64,000 nucleotides of DNA from Micromonospora sp. RHAY321 (GTDB lineage: Bacteria > Actinomycetota > Actinomycetes > Mycobacteriales > Micromonosporaceae): the NCBI RefSeq assembly GCF_023896955.1, contig NZ_JAMHIW010000001.1, positions 682,001 through 746,000 of the forward strand, read 5' to 3'. Made by a program: the position numbers and the translations under genes. Positions 26,001 through 35,546 of the stretch are shown here, in pieces. Numbering within the stretch: the first letter of the stretch is position 1; each line of letters opens with the position of its first letter. Below the pieces are notes generated by a model. It saw only the letters and a program-made list of their open reading frames with translations, was not told where the DNA came from and did no database searches.

Positions 26001-26651
26001 CTGCGCGCCGACTCGCCGACCGGGCAACTGCTCGCCACCCAGGCCGTGCCGAACACCGGCGGCTGGGACGTCTATCAGCAACAGCCCGCGGTGAGCGTGG
26101 CCGCGCTCGGCGGCACCCACCGGCTCTACCTGGTCTTCCGGTCCAGCCAGGACAACTCGTTCGATCTGGACTCGATGACCTTCGGCGGGTCCGGGGTGGG
26201 CACCGCCCCCACCGGGATCGCCGGGAAGACGTACACCCTCACCGCCCAGCACAGCGGCAAGCTCGCCGACGTCAACGGGGTGTCCACCGCCGACGGGGCC
26301 GTCGTGCACCAGTGGGCGGCCACGGGCGGCGCCAACCAGAGGTGGCAGGCGGTCGACGCCGGCGGTGGCGCGGTCACGCTGCGGGCCGTGCACAGCGGCA
26401 AGTGCCTGGCGGTGACCGGCGGTTCCACCGCCACCGGGGCCGCGGTCGTGCAGCAGACCTGCGGTACGGCCACCAGCCAGCAGTGGCAGGCGGTACCCAC
26501 CGCCACCAGCGGGGTGTACGACGTCAAGGCCCGGCACAGCGGGCTCTGCCTGGACGTGAACGGCAATTCCACCGCCGACGGGGCGCCGCTGATCCAGTGG
26601 ACCTGCACCGGTACGGCCAACCAGCGGTGGCGGCTGACCGTGGCCGGTTGA
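23097..26651 (+). CDS. Secreted ThuA / glucose-sorbosone dehydrogenase / PKD / CBM6-like / ricin-lectin mosaic protein
   Basis: A 1184-residue exported protein. Residues 1-30 are a signal peptide (cut near ATA). Domains in order: ThuA-like glutamine-amidotransferase fold (about 33-250, FRALLFSETAGYRHDS), six-bladed glucose/sorbosone dehydrogenase propeller (about 265-705, with GHTGGYLAFGPGGNLYLSTGDD and AMGFRNPFRFSVDP), PKD domain (about 707-795, ITYAWDFDGNGSTDS), a linker with a His/Asp-rich metal-like patch (GHDDHEHGT near 845), a CBM6-like module (about 912-1030) and a ricin-type beta-trefoil (about 1040-1184) with three QxW repeats. It probably oxidises or remodels extracellular glycans bound by the lectin. 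ATG 23097 follows GAGGAAGGGAG. Confidence 0.9.
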   Translation: MRRRHLVLGALSILLLSLLVAPATPATAAAPFRALLFSETAGYRHDSIPDGVAMFTELAAQHGFTVVHSEDSAVFTPTNLATFDVVVMFQTSGMVWDTDAQRQALQSYVAGGGGIAAIHNATDMGIEGSFPWWDDLVNAGAHMPEHSPGVLPGTAHVADRVHPSTAGLPDRWQRSEEWYNFDRNPRGDVHVLLTADERTYNPGGSAMGADHPISWCRQVGGARVWTTAMGHAKASYTESLFRQHVLGGVQWAAGVAAGDCGGTVWGNFEKVSLDQNTVDPMAVDVAADGRVFYVQRGGQVKIFKPSTSGTVTAGTLPVYTGGEDGLVGMALDPSFASNGWIYLYHSPQASPTDVNRLSRFTITGDTLDTGSEKVLLDVPAYRDRSFPEPGHTGGYLAFGPGGNLYLSTGDDSPPNYDPAWQGYAPLDWRPGKSFLDAARSAGNTNDLRGKLLRIHPEPGGTYTVPSGNLFAPGTAKTRPEIYAMGFRNPFRFSVDPVRGWVNLADYGPDRGGPTTERGPEGLVELNVIKQAGNYGWPFCHGDNQPYAPYNPDTQVVGAKFNCANPVNNSPNNTGLSTLPPLVQPQIWYGYGASPQFPEMGSGGAAPMGGPVYRYNAANPSPTKFPAYYDGVHFFYEWSRNYLKEIHVDAAGSLVKINPFLPAGNFVKPMDLRFGPDGALYLLEWGSTFGGGNNDSGLYRIDYVSGGRAPLAKAAGTPTNGRAPLTVQFSSAGSADPDPGNTITYAWDFDGNGSTDSTAANPAHTYTANGVFTARLTVRDNTGRTAFANVPITVGNTAPTVRITGPPSGGMLDFGQQVAYTVTVTDPEDGTIDCTKVLVNPALGHDDHEHGTTDYPGCSGTISTDLLGGHPDGANLYYVLNARYQDRGASGVPALTGYGRALLQPKHKQAEFFTAQSGVRVVEQAGAESGKRIGDVSNGDWIMFDPMSLQGISTISLRVSSPFGGGSVELRADSPTGQLLATQAVPNTGGWDVYQQQPAVSVAALGGTHRLYLVFRSSQDNSFDLDSMTFGGSGVGTAPTGIAGKTYTLTAQHSGKLADVNGVSTADGAVVHQWAATGGANQRWQAVDAGGGAVTLRAVHSGKCLAVTGGSTATGAAVVQQTCGTATSQQWQAVPTATSGVYDVKARHSGLCLDVNGNSTADGAPLIQWTCTGTANQRWRLTVAG

Positions 26652-26727
26652 GCAGCTATCGCGGCGTGGCACGGTAATGCCGGGCCGATGGCGGTGCGAA
26701 CCGCCGTCGGCCGGGTATCTGGCGGAC

Positions 26728-26973
26728 ATGACCGATCTCTACCCGACCACCGGCGACCGGGAGCTGCTCAGCCAGGCCGCCGCCGCGCACACCGCCGCCA
26801 CCCGCGAGATGGAGGCGTTCCTGCGCCGGCTGCCGGAGGTGCCCGGCCCGGCCGACGTCGCCGAGTACGCCAATCTGCTCACCCGGGAGGAACGGACCCG
26901 CGGCGAGCGGGACGCTGCCGCGGACGGGGTCGGGCTGACCATCGGCAGCATGGAATCCGACCAGGGCCAGTAA
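26728..26973 (+). CDS. Small conserved hypothetical protein, 81 aa
   Basis: No domain is recognised. The protein is acidic and helical, beginning MTDLYPTTGDRELLSQAAAA, with a central LRRLPEVPGPADVAEYANLL segment; coiled-coil formation is plausible. ATG 26728 is chosen because GTATCT lies 7 nt upstream, a weak leaderless pattern, and a longer frame from 26677 has no signal. It is convergent with the Clp-linked genes and is closed by a perfect hairpin. Confidence 0.6.
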   Translation: MTDLYPTTGDRELLSQAAAAHTAATREMEAFLRRLPEVPGPADVAEYANLLTREERTRGERDAAADGVGLTIGSMESDQGQ

Positions 26974-26980
26974 CTCGATG

Positions 26981-27013
26981 CGACGGTGCCGTCCCCCGGG
27001 GACGGCACCGTCG
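26981..27013. terminator. Bidirectional terminator, 15-bp perfect stem
   Basis: Positions 26981-26995 pair with 26999-27013 around a 3-nt loop, between convergent stops at 26973 and 27025. Confidence 0.8.
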
Positions 27014-27024
27014 ACGTGCCTCGC

Positions 27025-27375
27025 TCAGCGCTCGACGAGGGGATCGTGGCCCAGGTCGAGCAGCGAGTGCCGCCACTCGTCGTCGGCGTTGCCGCGCGGC
27101 GGCTTGGCGTCCATCAGCTCCCGGATCCGGTCGACCGCGTCCCGCATCACCTCGATGTCCTCCGGGGTGAGGTCGACCTTGCGCTTGGTCAGCACCTTGA
27201 GGATCTCCCGGCCCGGCTGGGGCAGGTCGAGGGTCGGATTCGAGCCGAACGACTCCTCCCCCGAACCCCGGGTCAGCAGCCAGCTGCGCAGTTGCGCCGA
27301 CGGGACGTTGACCTCGGCGTGGAAGTCCTCCCAGAGCACTTCCACCTCGGGGTCGAGCCGAGCCTCGCGTACCAT
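27025..27375 (-). CDS. DUF3140 domain-containing protein
   Basis: A 116-residue conserved protein of unknown function. The core VLWEDFHAEVNVPSAQLRSW followed by LLTRGS matches DUF3140. The C-terminal half is helical and charged (VDLTPEDIEVMRDAVDRIRELM). ATG 27375 overlaps the stop codon of the preceding 70-codon gene by one base (TGATG), so it is translationally coupled to it and, through it, to the Clp ATPase gene. The coupling suggests a role with the unfoldase, for example as adaptor or substrate, but nothing in the sequence proves this. Confidence 0.82.
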   Translation of the reverse strand: MVREARLDPEVEVLWEDFHAEVNVPSAQLRSWLLTRGSGEESFGSNPTLDLPQPGREILKVLTKRKVDLTPEDIEVMRDAVDRIRELMDAKPPRGNADDEWRHSLLDLGHDPLVER

Positions 27376-27583
27376 CAGGTCTCCTCTCCGGGCGGCGGCC
27401 CGGACGTCTCCGGGTCGTCCTGGTCGGTCTTCGGGTGCAGACCCTCGGGCGGCACCCGCGTCCTCCTGGGGTTCGCGGTCGGCGGCGCCAGGATCGGGTC
27501 GGGATGGTCGTCCTCGTCGCGGGGTTCCGCGCCCTCCACGGGCTCGTGCGGTTCCTCGGGTTCCGGTCGTCGCGCCGCCCCGC

Positions 27584-27587
<4 letters not shown>
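27375..27587 (-). CDS. Small Pro/Glu/Asp-rich protein, 70 aa, between the Clp ATPase and DUF3140 genes
   Basis: A low-complexity, probably disordered protein beginning MSGAARRPEPEEPHEPVEGA and ending ETSGPPPGEET. No family is recognised. Reality is supported by its junctions: ATG 27587 overlaps the Clp ATPase stop by 4 nt (ATGA), and its own stop overlaps the next start by one base. Such acidic disordered peptides could act as a tag, linker or regulator for the unfoldase. Spurious extension of the operon is the alternative. Confidence 0.55.
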
Positions 27588-30139
<2,552 letters not shown>

Positions 30140-30276
30140 GTCTCCTCCGCAGTCGGGCGCGGCACGGTCGCCAGGGGCTACCCGGCGCTCGCCCCGACAA
30201 ACGCCGCACCGGCGGCGGACGGGCGTTCCGGGAGTGGCAGCGGGACGGCGCCGGCCGGGGGTGGCAGGCTGACGCC

Positions 30277-30669
30277 ATGGATGAGACCCCGCTGCTGATC
30301 GTGGACGGCGCCAACGTGGTGGGCTCCCGCCCGAACGGCTGGTGGCGGGACCGGGCCGGGGCCGCCGCCCGGCTGCGTGACTCCCTGGCGCCGGTGGCCA
30401 GCACCGGGCTGCCGGCCCGGCTGCCCGCCCCGGTCGAGGTGGTGCTGGTGGTCGAGGGCGCGGCGCGGGACGTTCCGGGCACCGAGGGTGTCCGGGTGGT
30501 CTCCGCCGCCGGTTCCGGGGACGACGCGGTGGTCGACCTGGTGGAGGCGGCGCCGCAGCGCCGCCGGCTGGTGGTCACCGCCGACCGGGAGCTGCGCGAC
30601 CGCGTCACCGCCCTGGGCGCCGAGGTGTACGGGCCACGGTGGCTGCGCGACGCACCCGCCACAAGCTGA
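30277..30669 (+). CDS. NYN/PIN-like domain protein, putative RNase
   Basis: A 130-residue single-domain protein. LLIVDGANVVGSRPNGWW at residues 6-23 has the first acidic residue of the NYN/PIN active site. SAAGSGDDAVVDLVE near 77-91 has the central Asp pair, and LVVTADRELRDRV near 100 the third. These folds are metal-dependent RNases, and older annotations call this family NTP pyrophosphohydrolase. ATG 30277 lies 6 nt after CAGGCT, a weak leaderless -10. No toxin-antitoxin partner is apparent. Confidence 0.85.
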   Translation: MDETPLLIVDGANVVGSRPNGWWRDRAGAAARLRDSLAPVASTGLPARLPAPVEVVLVVEGAARDVPGTEGVRVVSAAGSGDDAVVDLVEAAPQRRRLVVTADRELRDRVTALGAEVYGPRWLRDAPATS

Positions 30670-30779
30670 GAAGCGCTCACACTGGGACTCCCACAGAACG
30701 GACTCCCGGCACTTCCAGCACTCAATCGGACAGCCGGGCAGGAACACCGACAGGGCGGATGTTCTCCCACGGTCGCCGA

Positions 30780-30785
30780 TAGGCT
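30780..30785 (+). promoter_or_regulatory. -10 box TAGGCT of the FtsK-like operon
   Basis: TAGGCT lies about 37 nt before the first start codon, which has its own AGGAGG at 30809-30814. No clear -35 box was seen. Confidence 0.45.
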
Positions 30786-30821
30786 CTAATGGAGATCTCC
30801 CCGCCCCCAGGAGGTTCCGCC

Positions 30822-31082
30822 GTGGCGAGCGTCGCCGAGCTGAAGGCTGCCATCGATGTCGCCCTCCAACAGATCGGGGACGGGCAGACAGCCGTGCAGG
30901 CGGCCGGCGAGAAGCTGTCCGAGGCGCAGCAGACCCTGGCCGGCGCGCTGGAGGGCAGCGGGCACGAGACGGTGGAGGCGGCCCAGGCGTCGCTGACGCA
31001 GGCCAGCCAGGAGCTGGAGGAGTGTCTCGCCGCGACACTGGTCGCGGTGGAGCAGGCGCAGCTCTACGTCGCCACCCTGTAG
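30822..31082 (+). CDS. Small helical-hairpin protein, 86 aa (Esx-like size and shape, no WXG)
   Basis: The protein begins VASVAELKAAIDVALQQIGD. It consists of two Ala/Gln/Glu-rich helices of about 40 residues each, joined by a turn EGSGHE at residues 46-51. That is the architecture and length of WXG100/Esx proteins, but the turn has GSG and no tryptophan. GTG 30822 is fixed by AGGAGG 7 nt upstream; the longer frame from 30789 is not used. It is the first gene of a tightly packed four-gene operon that includes an FtsK/SpoIIIE-type ATPase. The function is unknown. Confidence 0.72.
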   Translation: MASVAELKAAIDVALQQIGDGQTAVQAAGEKLSEAQQTLAGALEGSGHETVEAAQASLTQASQELEECLAATLVAVEQAQLYVATL

Positions 31083-31088
31083 GCCGCC

Positions 31089-32099
31089 GTGTCCATCATC
31101 GAGGACGTCGGTGGGCAGGTCCGTGCCGCCACCGAGGAGTTTCCGGTGGCCCTGATCGGCCAGGCGCTGGAGAAGTTCGGCCTGGCGGCGGAGCGGCTGC
31201 GCTGGGTCCGGCAGGAGTCGGCCAACCCGATGGGCGTGCCGGAGCTGTCCGCCGCGACCGAGCACGCCGAGAGCGCCAACTACGCGCTACGGGTGGCGCA
31301 GGAGCAGCTGTCGGCGTACCTGACCGCGATCGGGCTGAGCGCGGACGGCGCACCGGCACCCCGCCCCCAGCCGCGCGAACCACGCCACGACACGCCTCCC
31401 GCGGAAGGGCCGACCACGGTCGCGCCGGAGCCCGCCGAGCAGGTCCGGCTGCGCCGCTGGTGGTCGGTGCGGGTGGCGGAACTGACCGGCGGCCGCGACG
31501 GCGGCGCCGACGAGCCCGACGAGCGACTGGACGACTCCCAGGAGTTGCTGCGCCGGGTGGTCCGCGGGGTGCGTGCCGGCGACCGGGACCGGTTGCGTAC
31601 CGAGCTGCGCCGCGCCCCGGCCGACGTGGGGCTGGGGATGGCGGCGCTGACGCCGCCGCTGCTCCGCGAGCTGGCCGGTGAGCTGCTGGGGCATCCGCCG
31701 CGCGCCAACGACCTCGGCCGGTTGCGCGGGGAGCTGGACGGGCGCGTCCGGGACCTGCTGCCCGGGCTGCCGCCGCCGGTGCTGGAGACACTGCTAACCC
31801 GGGTGTGCCGGATGCCGCCGCCACGCGCCTCCGGGGAGCCGCCGCACGCCGCGGACTCCGCGGTGACCGCGGGCGTGGCGACCGGTCTGCTGCTCGCCCG
31901 GCTCGGCCGGGACCTGCCCACCGCCGGCCCGCAGCCGGCCGCCGTCGCGCAGCCGGGTGGCTCGGCGCAGCGGCCGGGCGGCGCGGGGCAGCAGCCCGGC
32001 GCCGTCGGACGGCAGCGCTCCGGTGCGCTGCCGCCGAGCGCGGGCGGCCCGTGGCGGGACGCGCCGGCGCCGCCGCGCCGACGGAGCTCCGATGGCTGA
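31089..32099 (+). CDS. Helical N-terminus plus Pro-rich C-terminus protein, 336 aa
   Basis: Residues 1-85 (MSIIEDVGGQVRAATEEFPV onward) again look like two helices joined by a turn (ESANPMGVPE near 38-47), paralleling the preceding small protein. Residues 90-130 are Pro-rich, and 140-255 form a second helical domain (LDDSQELLRRVVRGVRAGDR). The tail from 270 is Gly/Pro/Gln-rich and disordered. No family is recognised. GTG 31089 lies 6 nt after the previous stop, and the gene overlaps the ATPase start by 8 nt, so all are co-translated. Confidence 0.72.
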   Translation: MSIIEDVGGQVRAATEEFPVALIGQALEKFGLAAERLRWVRQESANPMGVPELSAATEHAESANYALRVAQEQLSAYLTAIGLSADGAPAPRPQPREPRHDTPPAEGPTTVAPEPAEQVRLRRWWSVRVAELTGGRDGGADEPDERLDDSQELLRRVVRGVRAGDRDRLRTELRRAPADVGLGMAALTPPLLRELAGELLGHPPRANDLGRLRGELDGRVRDLLPGLPPPVLETLLTRVCRMPPPRASGEPPHAADSAVTAGVATGLLLARLGRDLPTAGPQPAAVAQPGGSAQRPGGAGQQPGAVGRQRSGALPPSAGGPWRDAPAPPRRRSSDG

Positions 32100-34767
32100 C
32101 CGGCGGGGCCAGCTGGCCACCCGGGTCCGGGACTCCCTCGCCGAGGCGCTGGGCGCCACCCGTACCCGCCTGTCGGCCGCGCAGGCCGAGTTGACCGCCG
32201 GCCGGGAGCGGTTGGCCCGGGTTCGCCGGGCGGCCGCCGCCGTACCGGAGCGGGTGGGCGGGCAACGGGATCGGCGGCTGGCCGAGATCGACGCGCGGCA
32301 CTCCGCCCGGATCGCCGAGCTGGCCAGGCACGCGGCCGACGCCGCCCGCCTGGAGGCGCCCGGCTGTGCCGGCGCCGACTGGCCGGGATGGACGCCGACG
32401 CCGACCCGCCGGGCCGAACCGCCCGGCGCGCTGCGAGTCGGCACGGTCCGGATCGACGACGTCGACCCGGTGCCCGCGCTGGTGCCGCTGCTCGACGCCG
32501 GGCACGTGCACCTGTCCGGGGACGACCGCGCGGGTTGCGACGCGGTGGTCTCGGCGCTGCTGCTGCGGGCCGTCGGCCGCGGCGACCCGGGCCAGGTGCG
32601 GCTGATCGGGTACGACCCGGAGCACCTCGGCGGCGGCCTGGCCGGGTTCGCGCCGCTGGGCACCGCCGGGCTGCTGACGTTCGTGGGCCCCGGCGGGCTG
32701 GGCCCGTTGCTGGACGACCTGGTCGAGCAGATCCGCCGGATCAACGAGACCGTGCTGGCCGGCGAGTACGCCTCGCTGCGGGAGCTGGCCTCGGCGACCG
32801 GCCGCCGCCCCGAGCCGTGGCGGGTGGCGGTGCTGCTCGGCGGCGACGAGCTGAACCGGCACGAACGCGGGCAACTGGACCGGGTGGTGCGGGCCGGTGC
32901 GGCCTGCGGCGTGCACCTGGTGGTCCGCGGCGTGCCGCTGCCGGACGATCCGACGGTCACCCGGGTGGTGGCCGACGCGTCCGACGCCCGGATCGGCGGC
33001 CCGTCCGGCCTGCCGGTCCGGTTGGACCCGCCACCACCGGCGACGCTGGTCACCGACACGTGCCGGGAGACCGCCGCCCGGGTGAACGCCGGCCCGCCGC
33101 CGACCCCGTTCGCCGACCTGCTGCCACCCCCGGACCTGATGTGGCGGGAGGACTCCTCCGGTGGGCTGTCCGCCCCGATCGGCGAGGGGCCGCAGGGCCG
33201 GCCGGTACGGCTGACGCTGGGCGACTACCCGCCGCACGCGCTGATCGGTGGGCCGTCCGGCACCGGCAAGACCAATCTGATCTTCGCCTGGATCGGCGCG
33301 CTGGCGGCCCGCTACTCCCCCGCCGAGCTGGAGTTCTACCTGCTCGACTTCAAGGAGGGGGTGTCCTTCGCCCGGTTCGCGCAGGGTCGGCGCGACCCGA
33401 GCTGGCTGCCGCACATGCGGCTGGTCGGGATCAACGTCAACACCGACCGCGAGTTCGGGCTGGCGCTGCTGCGGTTCCTCGCCGAGGAGCTGCGCCGGCG
33501 GGCCGACGCGGCCAAGAAGCACGAGGTGACCAAACTCGCCGAGCTGCGCGCCGTCGACCCGACCGGGCACTGGCCGCGGATCGTCGCGGTGGTCGACGAG
33601 TTCCAGATGCTGCTGGCCGGCCGGGACGTGGTCGCCCGGGAGGCGGCCGACCTGCTGGAGGACCTGGCCCGGCGGGGTCGGTCGCAGGGCATCCACCTGG
33701 TGCTCGCCTCGCAGGACGTACGCGGCATCGAGGCGCTGTGGGGTCGTCCGGCGCTGGTCGCCCAGTTCACCCTGCGCATCGCGCTGCCCAAGGCGCTGCG
33801 GATCCTCGCCGAGCGCAACGACGCGGCGCAGTCACTGCCGCGCTGGCACGCGGTGGTCAACGCCGAGTCCGGCATGGTGGAGGGCAACGAGATCGCCCGG
33901 ATCCCGTCGGCGAGCGACTGGGAGACGTGGAGCGGCCTGCAGAACCGGCTGTGGCGGATGCGTCCGCCCGACGCGGCGCCGGCCCGGCTCTTCGACGGCG
34001 ACGCCATTCCCCGGCTGGCGGAGGCCCCGGATTTCCGGGCGCTCACCGCGCCGCCGGACGGGACCGCCCCGCGCACCCCGGTGGCCCTGCTCGGCGAGAT
34101 CATCGACGTGCAGTCCCGGTCGGCGGCGCTGCGGCTGCCGCGCGCCCCCGGGCGCAACCTCGCGGTGCTGGGCACGCGCGTGGACGAGGCGTGCGCCGTG
34201 CTCGACGCGGCCGCCCGGTCGCTGGCCCGCCAGCATCCGCCGGGGACGGCCCGGTTCTCCATCGCCTGCCTGGACGCCGACGCCGACCCGGTGGCCCGGG
34301 CGCTCTACGACGACCTGGCCGACGACGCCGCCTGGTACGACGAGGAGACCGTCGGCGAGCTGATGGCCGAGACGGCCGACGGACTTGCCGCCCCGGGTGG
34401 CGCGCACTACCTGCTGCTGTTCGCGGTCGACGCGGCGGCCGGTGCGCTGGCGGCACGGACGGGCCGGCGCACCGGCCTGGAGCACCTGCGCCGGATCCTG
34501 CACGACGGCCCGGAGCGGCGGACCCACGTGCTGGCCTGGTGGCGAGGAGTCGCCCGGATGCGCGCCGACCTGGGCGGGCCGGCCGCCCGCACCGACCAGA
34601 TCGGCGCCTGGGTGGCGCTGGACGCGCACGGCGGCGAGCTGGGTGCCTCGCTCTACCCGGGCACCGGCGGCCCCGACTGGTATCCCCGCCCGTGGCGGGG
34701 GCTCTTCTTCGACCGGGCGGTGCACCGCACCGGACAGGTGATCATCCCCTATGGACCGTCCCGATGA
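32092..34767 (+). CDS. FtsK/SpoIIIE-type P-loop ATPase, three-module (EccC-like organisation)
   Basis: An 891-residue protein. Residues 1-90 are a coiled coil (RTRLSAAQAELTAGRERLAR). A first, apparently inactive FtsK-like module lies at about 115-345. The active module at about 350-600 has Walker A GGPSGTGKT at 386-394 and Walker B VVDEFQ with D502 and E503, then LARRGRSQGIHLVLASQ. A third module from about 640 has a degenerate P-loop (NLAVLGTRVDEAC near 689). One active and two degenerate modules recall EccC of type VII secretion, but I see no membrane segment here. ATG 32092 overlaps the previous gene. Conjugation or chromosome-pumping roles are alternatives. Confidence 0.85.
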   Translation: MADRRGQLATRVRDSLAEALGATRTRLSAAQAELTAGRERLARVRRAAAAVPERVGGQRDRRLAEIDARHSARIAELARHAADAARLEAPGCAGADWPGWTPTPTRRAEPPGALRVGTVRIDDVDPVPALVPLLDAGHVHLSGDDRAGCDAVVSALLLRAVGRGDPGQVRLIGYDPEHLGGGLAGFAPLGTAGLLTFVGPGGLGPLLDDLVEQIRRINETVLAGEYASLRELASATGRRPEPWRVAVLLGGDELNRHERGQLDRVVRAGAACGVHLVVRGVPLPDDPTVTRVVADASDARIGGPSGLPVRLDPPPPATLVTDTCRETAARVNAGPPPTPFADLLPPPDLMWREDSSGGLSAPIGEGPQGRPVRLTLGDYPPHALIGGPSGTGKTNLIFAWIGALAARYSPAELEFYLLDFKEGVSFARFAQGRRDPSWLPHMRLVGINVNTDREFGLALLRFLAEELRRRADAAKKHEVTKLAELRAVDPTGHWPRIVAVVDEFQMLLAGRDVVAREAADLLEDLARRGRSQGIHLVLASQDVRGIEALWGRPALVAQFTLRIALPKALRILAERNDAAQSLPRWHAVVNAESGMVEGNEIARIPSASDWETWSGLQNRLWRMRPPDAAPARLFDGDAIPRLAEAPDFRALTAPPDGTAPRTPVALLGEIIDVQSRSAALRLPRAPGRNLAVLGTRVDEACAVLDAAARSLARQHPPGTARFSIACLDADADPVARALYDDLADDAAWYDEETVGELMAETADGLAAPGGAHYLLLFAVDAAAGALAARTGRRTGLEHLRRILHDGPERRTHVLAWWRGVARMRADLGGPAARTDQIGAWVALDAHGGELGASLYPGTGGPDWYPRPWRGLFFDRAVHRTGQVIIPYGPSR

Positions 34768-35429
34768 ACCAACCGGTGACCAGTGAGACGTACGCGGCGC
34801 AGCTGCGGCGGCTGGCCGAGCTGACCGCCCGGGTGCGCGAGCAGCGCGCCGAGGCGCACACCTGGTACGAACGGCAGTGCGCGGCGGCTGACCGCGCCGT
34901 CGCCGACGCCGCCGACCAGGTGCGGCGGGCCGAGGAGGAGCTGGTCGCCGCCCGGGAGCAGCAGGAACGGGTGGACGCCGAGGTGGCGCACCTGTGGCAG
35001 CAGCTAAGGGAACGGCTCGGCGTGGGCGCCCGTCGCCTCGGTGGCCCGCCCGCCCCGGCCAACGGCGTGGTCACCGATCCGATGCTGCCGCTTCGCCGCG
35101 CCCGCGACCTGCTCGACCGGGCCGGCCAGCCGGGTGAGCTGCCGGGTTCGGTGAACCCGTTGCTGGCGCTCTGCGGGGTCGCCGGTGCGGTGCTGGCGTA
35201 CGCGCTGGGCGCAGGCGCCCGGGCGCTCGGCGTCGGGTACGGCGGGGACCTGGCCGTCGGGATGCCCGTGTTGGGGCTGGTGGTGACCCTGCTCGGGCCG
35301 CTGGTCGGTCTCGTGCCGGCGCGGGTGCTCGCCGATCGTCGGCACGCGGTGCTCGGGCCAAGGCCGATCACGGTGGTGCTCGGCGCCGGCCTGCTCGCCA
35401 CCGTGCTGCTGCTCCTGCTCGGCCGCTGA
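34764..35429 (+). CDS. Coiled-coil membrane protein, 221 aa, last gene of the FtsK-like operon
   Basis: Residues 1-95 form a charged coiled coil (ARVREQRAEAHTWYERQCAA, then a REQQERVDAEVAHLWQQL heptad pattern). The C-terminal 100 residues contain three hydrophobic segments (LLALCGVAGAVLAYALGAGA, MPVLGLVVTLLGPLVGLVPA and ITVVLGAGLLATVLLLLLG). No family is recognised. ATG 34764 overlaps the ATPase stop by 4 nt (ATGA). It could anchor the otherwise soluble ATPase to the membrane through coiled-coil pairing with its N-terminus. Confidence 0.75.
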   Translation: MNQPVTSETYAAQLRRLAELTARVREQRAEAHTWYERQCAAADRAVADAADQVRRAEEELVAAREQQERVDAEVAHLWQQLRERLGVGARRLGGPPAPANGVVTDPMLPLRRARDLLDRAGQPGELPGSVNPLLALCGVAGAVLAYALGAGARALGVGYGGDLAVGMPVLGLVVTLLGPLVGLVPARVLADRRHAVLGPRPITVVLGAGLLATVLLLLLGR

Positions 35430-35450
35430 CCCGGCCAACCTCTGCGCTAC

Positions 35451-35526
35451 TGATCGACTCGACGTCCGGGAAGGCGCGCCATTCCCGCCACCGGACACCG
35501 CGACATCAAGGAAGCCGAGTCGATCA
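35451..35526. repeat. Long inverted-repeat element, family B copy 2
   Basis: Arms TGATCGACTCG (35451-35461) and CGAGTCGATCA (35516-35526) are perfect complements around a 54-nt core that itself holds GTCCGG/CCGGAC. It lies between convergent stops at 35429 and 35547, where it may terminate both transcripts. Copy 1 is at 6485-6563. Confidence 0.7.
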
Positions 35527-35546
35527 CCCGCGGGCCGGAGGTGTGC

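Noticed and set aside
24450..26729. 759-residue minus-strand frame over the ThuA mosaic gene
   Set aside because: Antisense shadow: it has no start signal and no domain, while the plus strand carries five recognisable modules.
30670..30780. Minus-strand CPIECWKC-type zinc-finger-like string
   Set aside because: Short, in an intergenic region with no start or ribosome binding site, and upstream of the plus-strand operon promoter; likely chance.
32388..35429. 1013-residue open frame overlapping the FtsK-type ATPase gene
   Set aside because: It is a shifted frame over a strongly coding gene; the composition (Arg, Ala, Gly, Pro) and the lack of any motif show it to be a GC-driven shadow.
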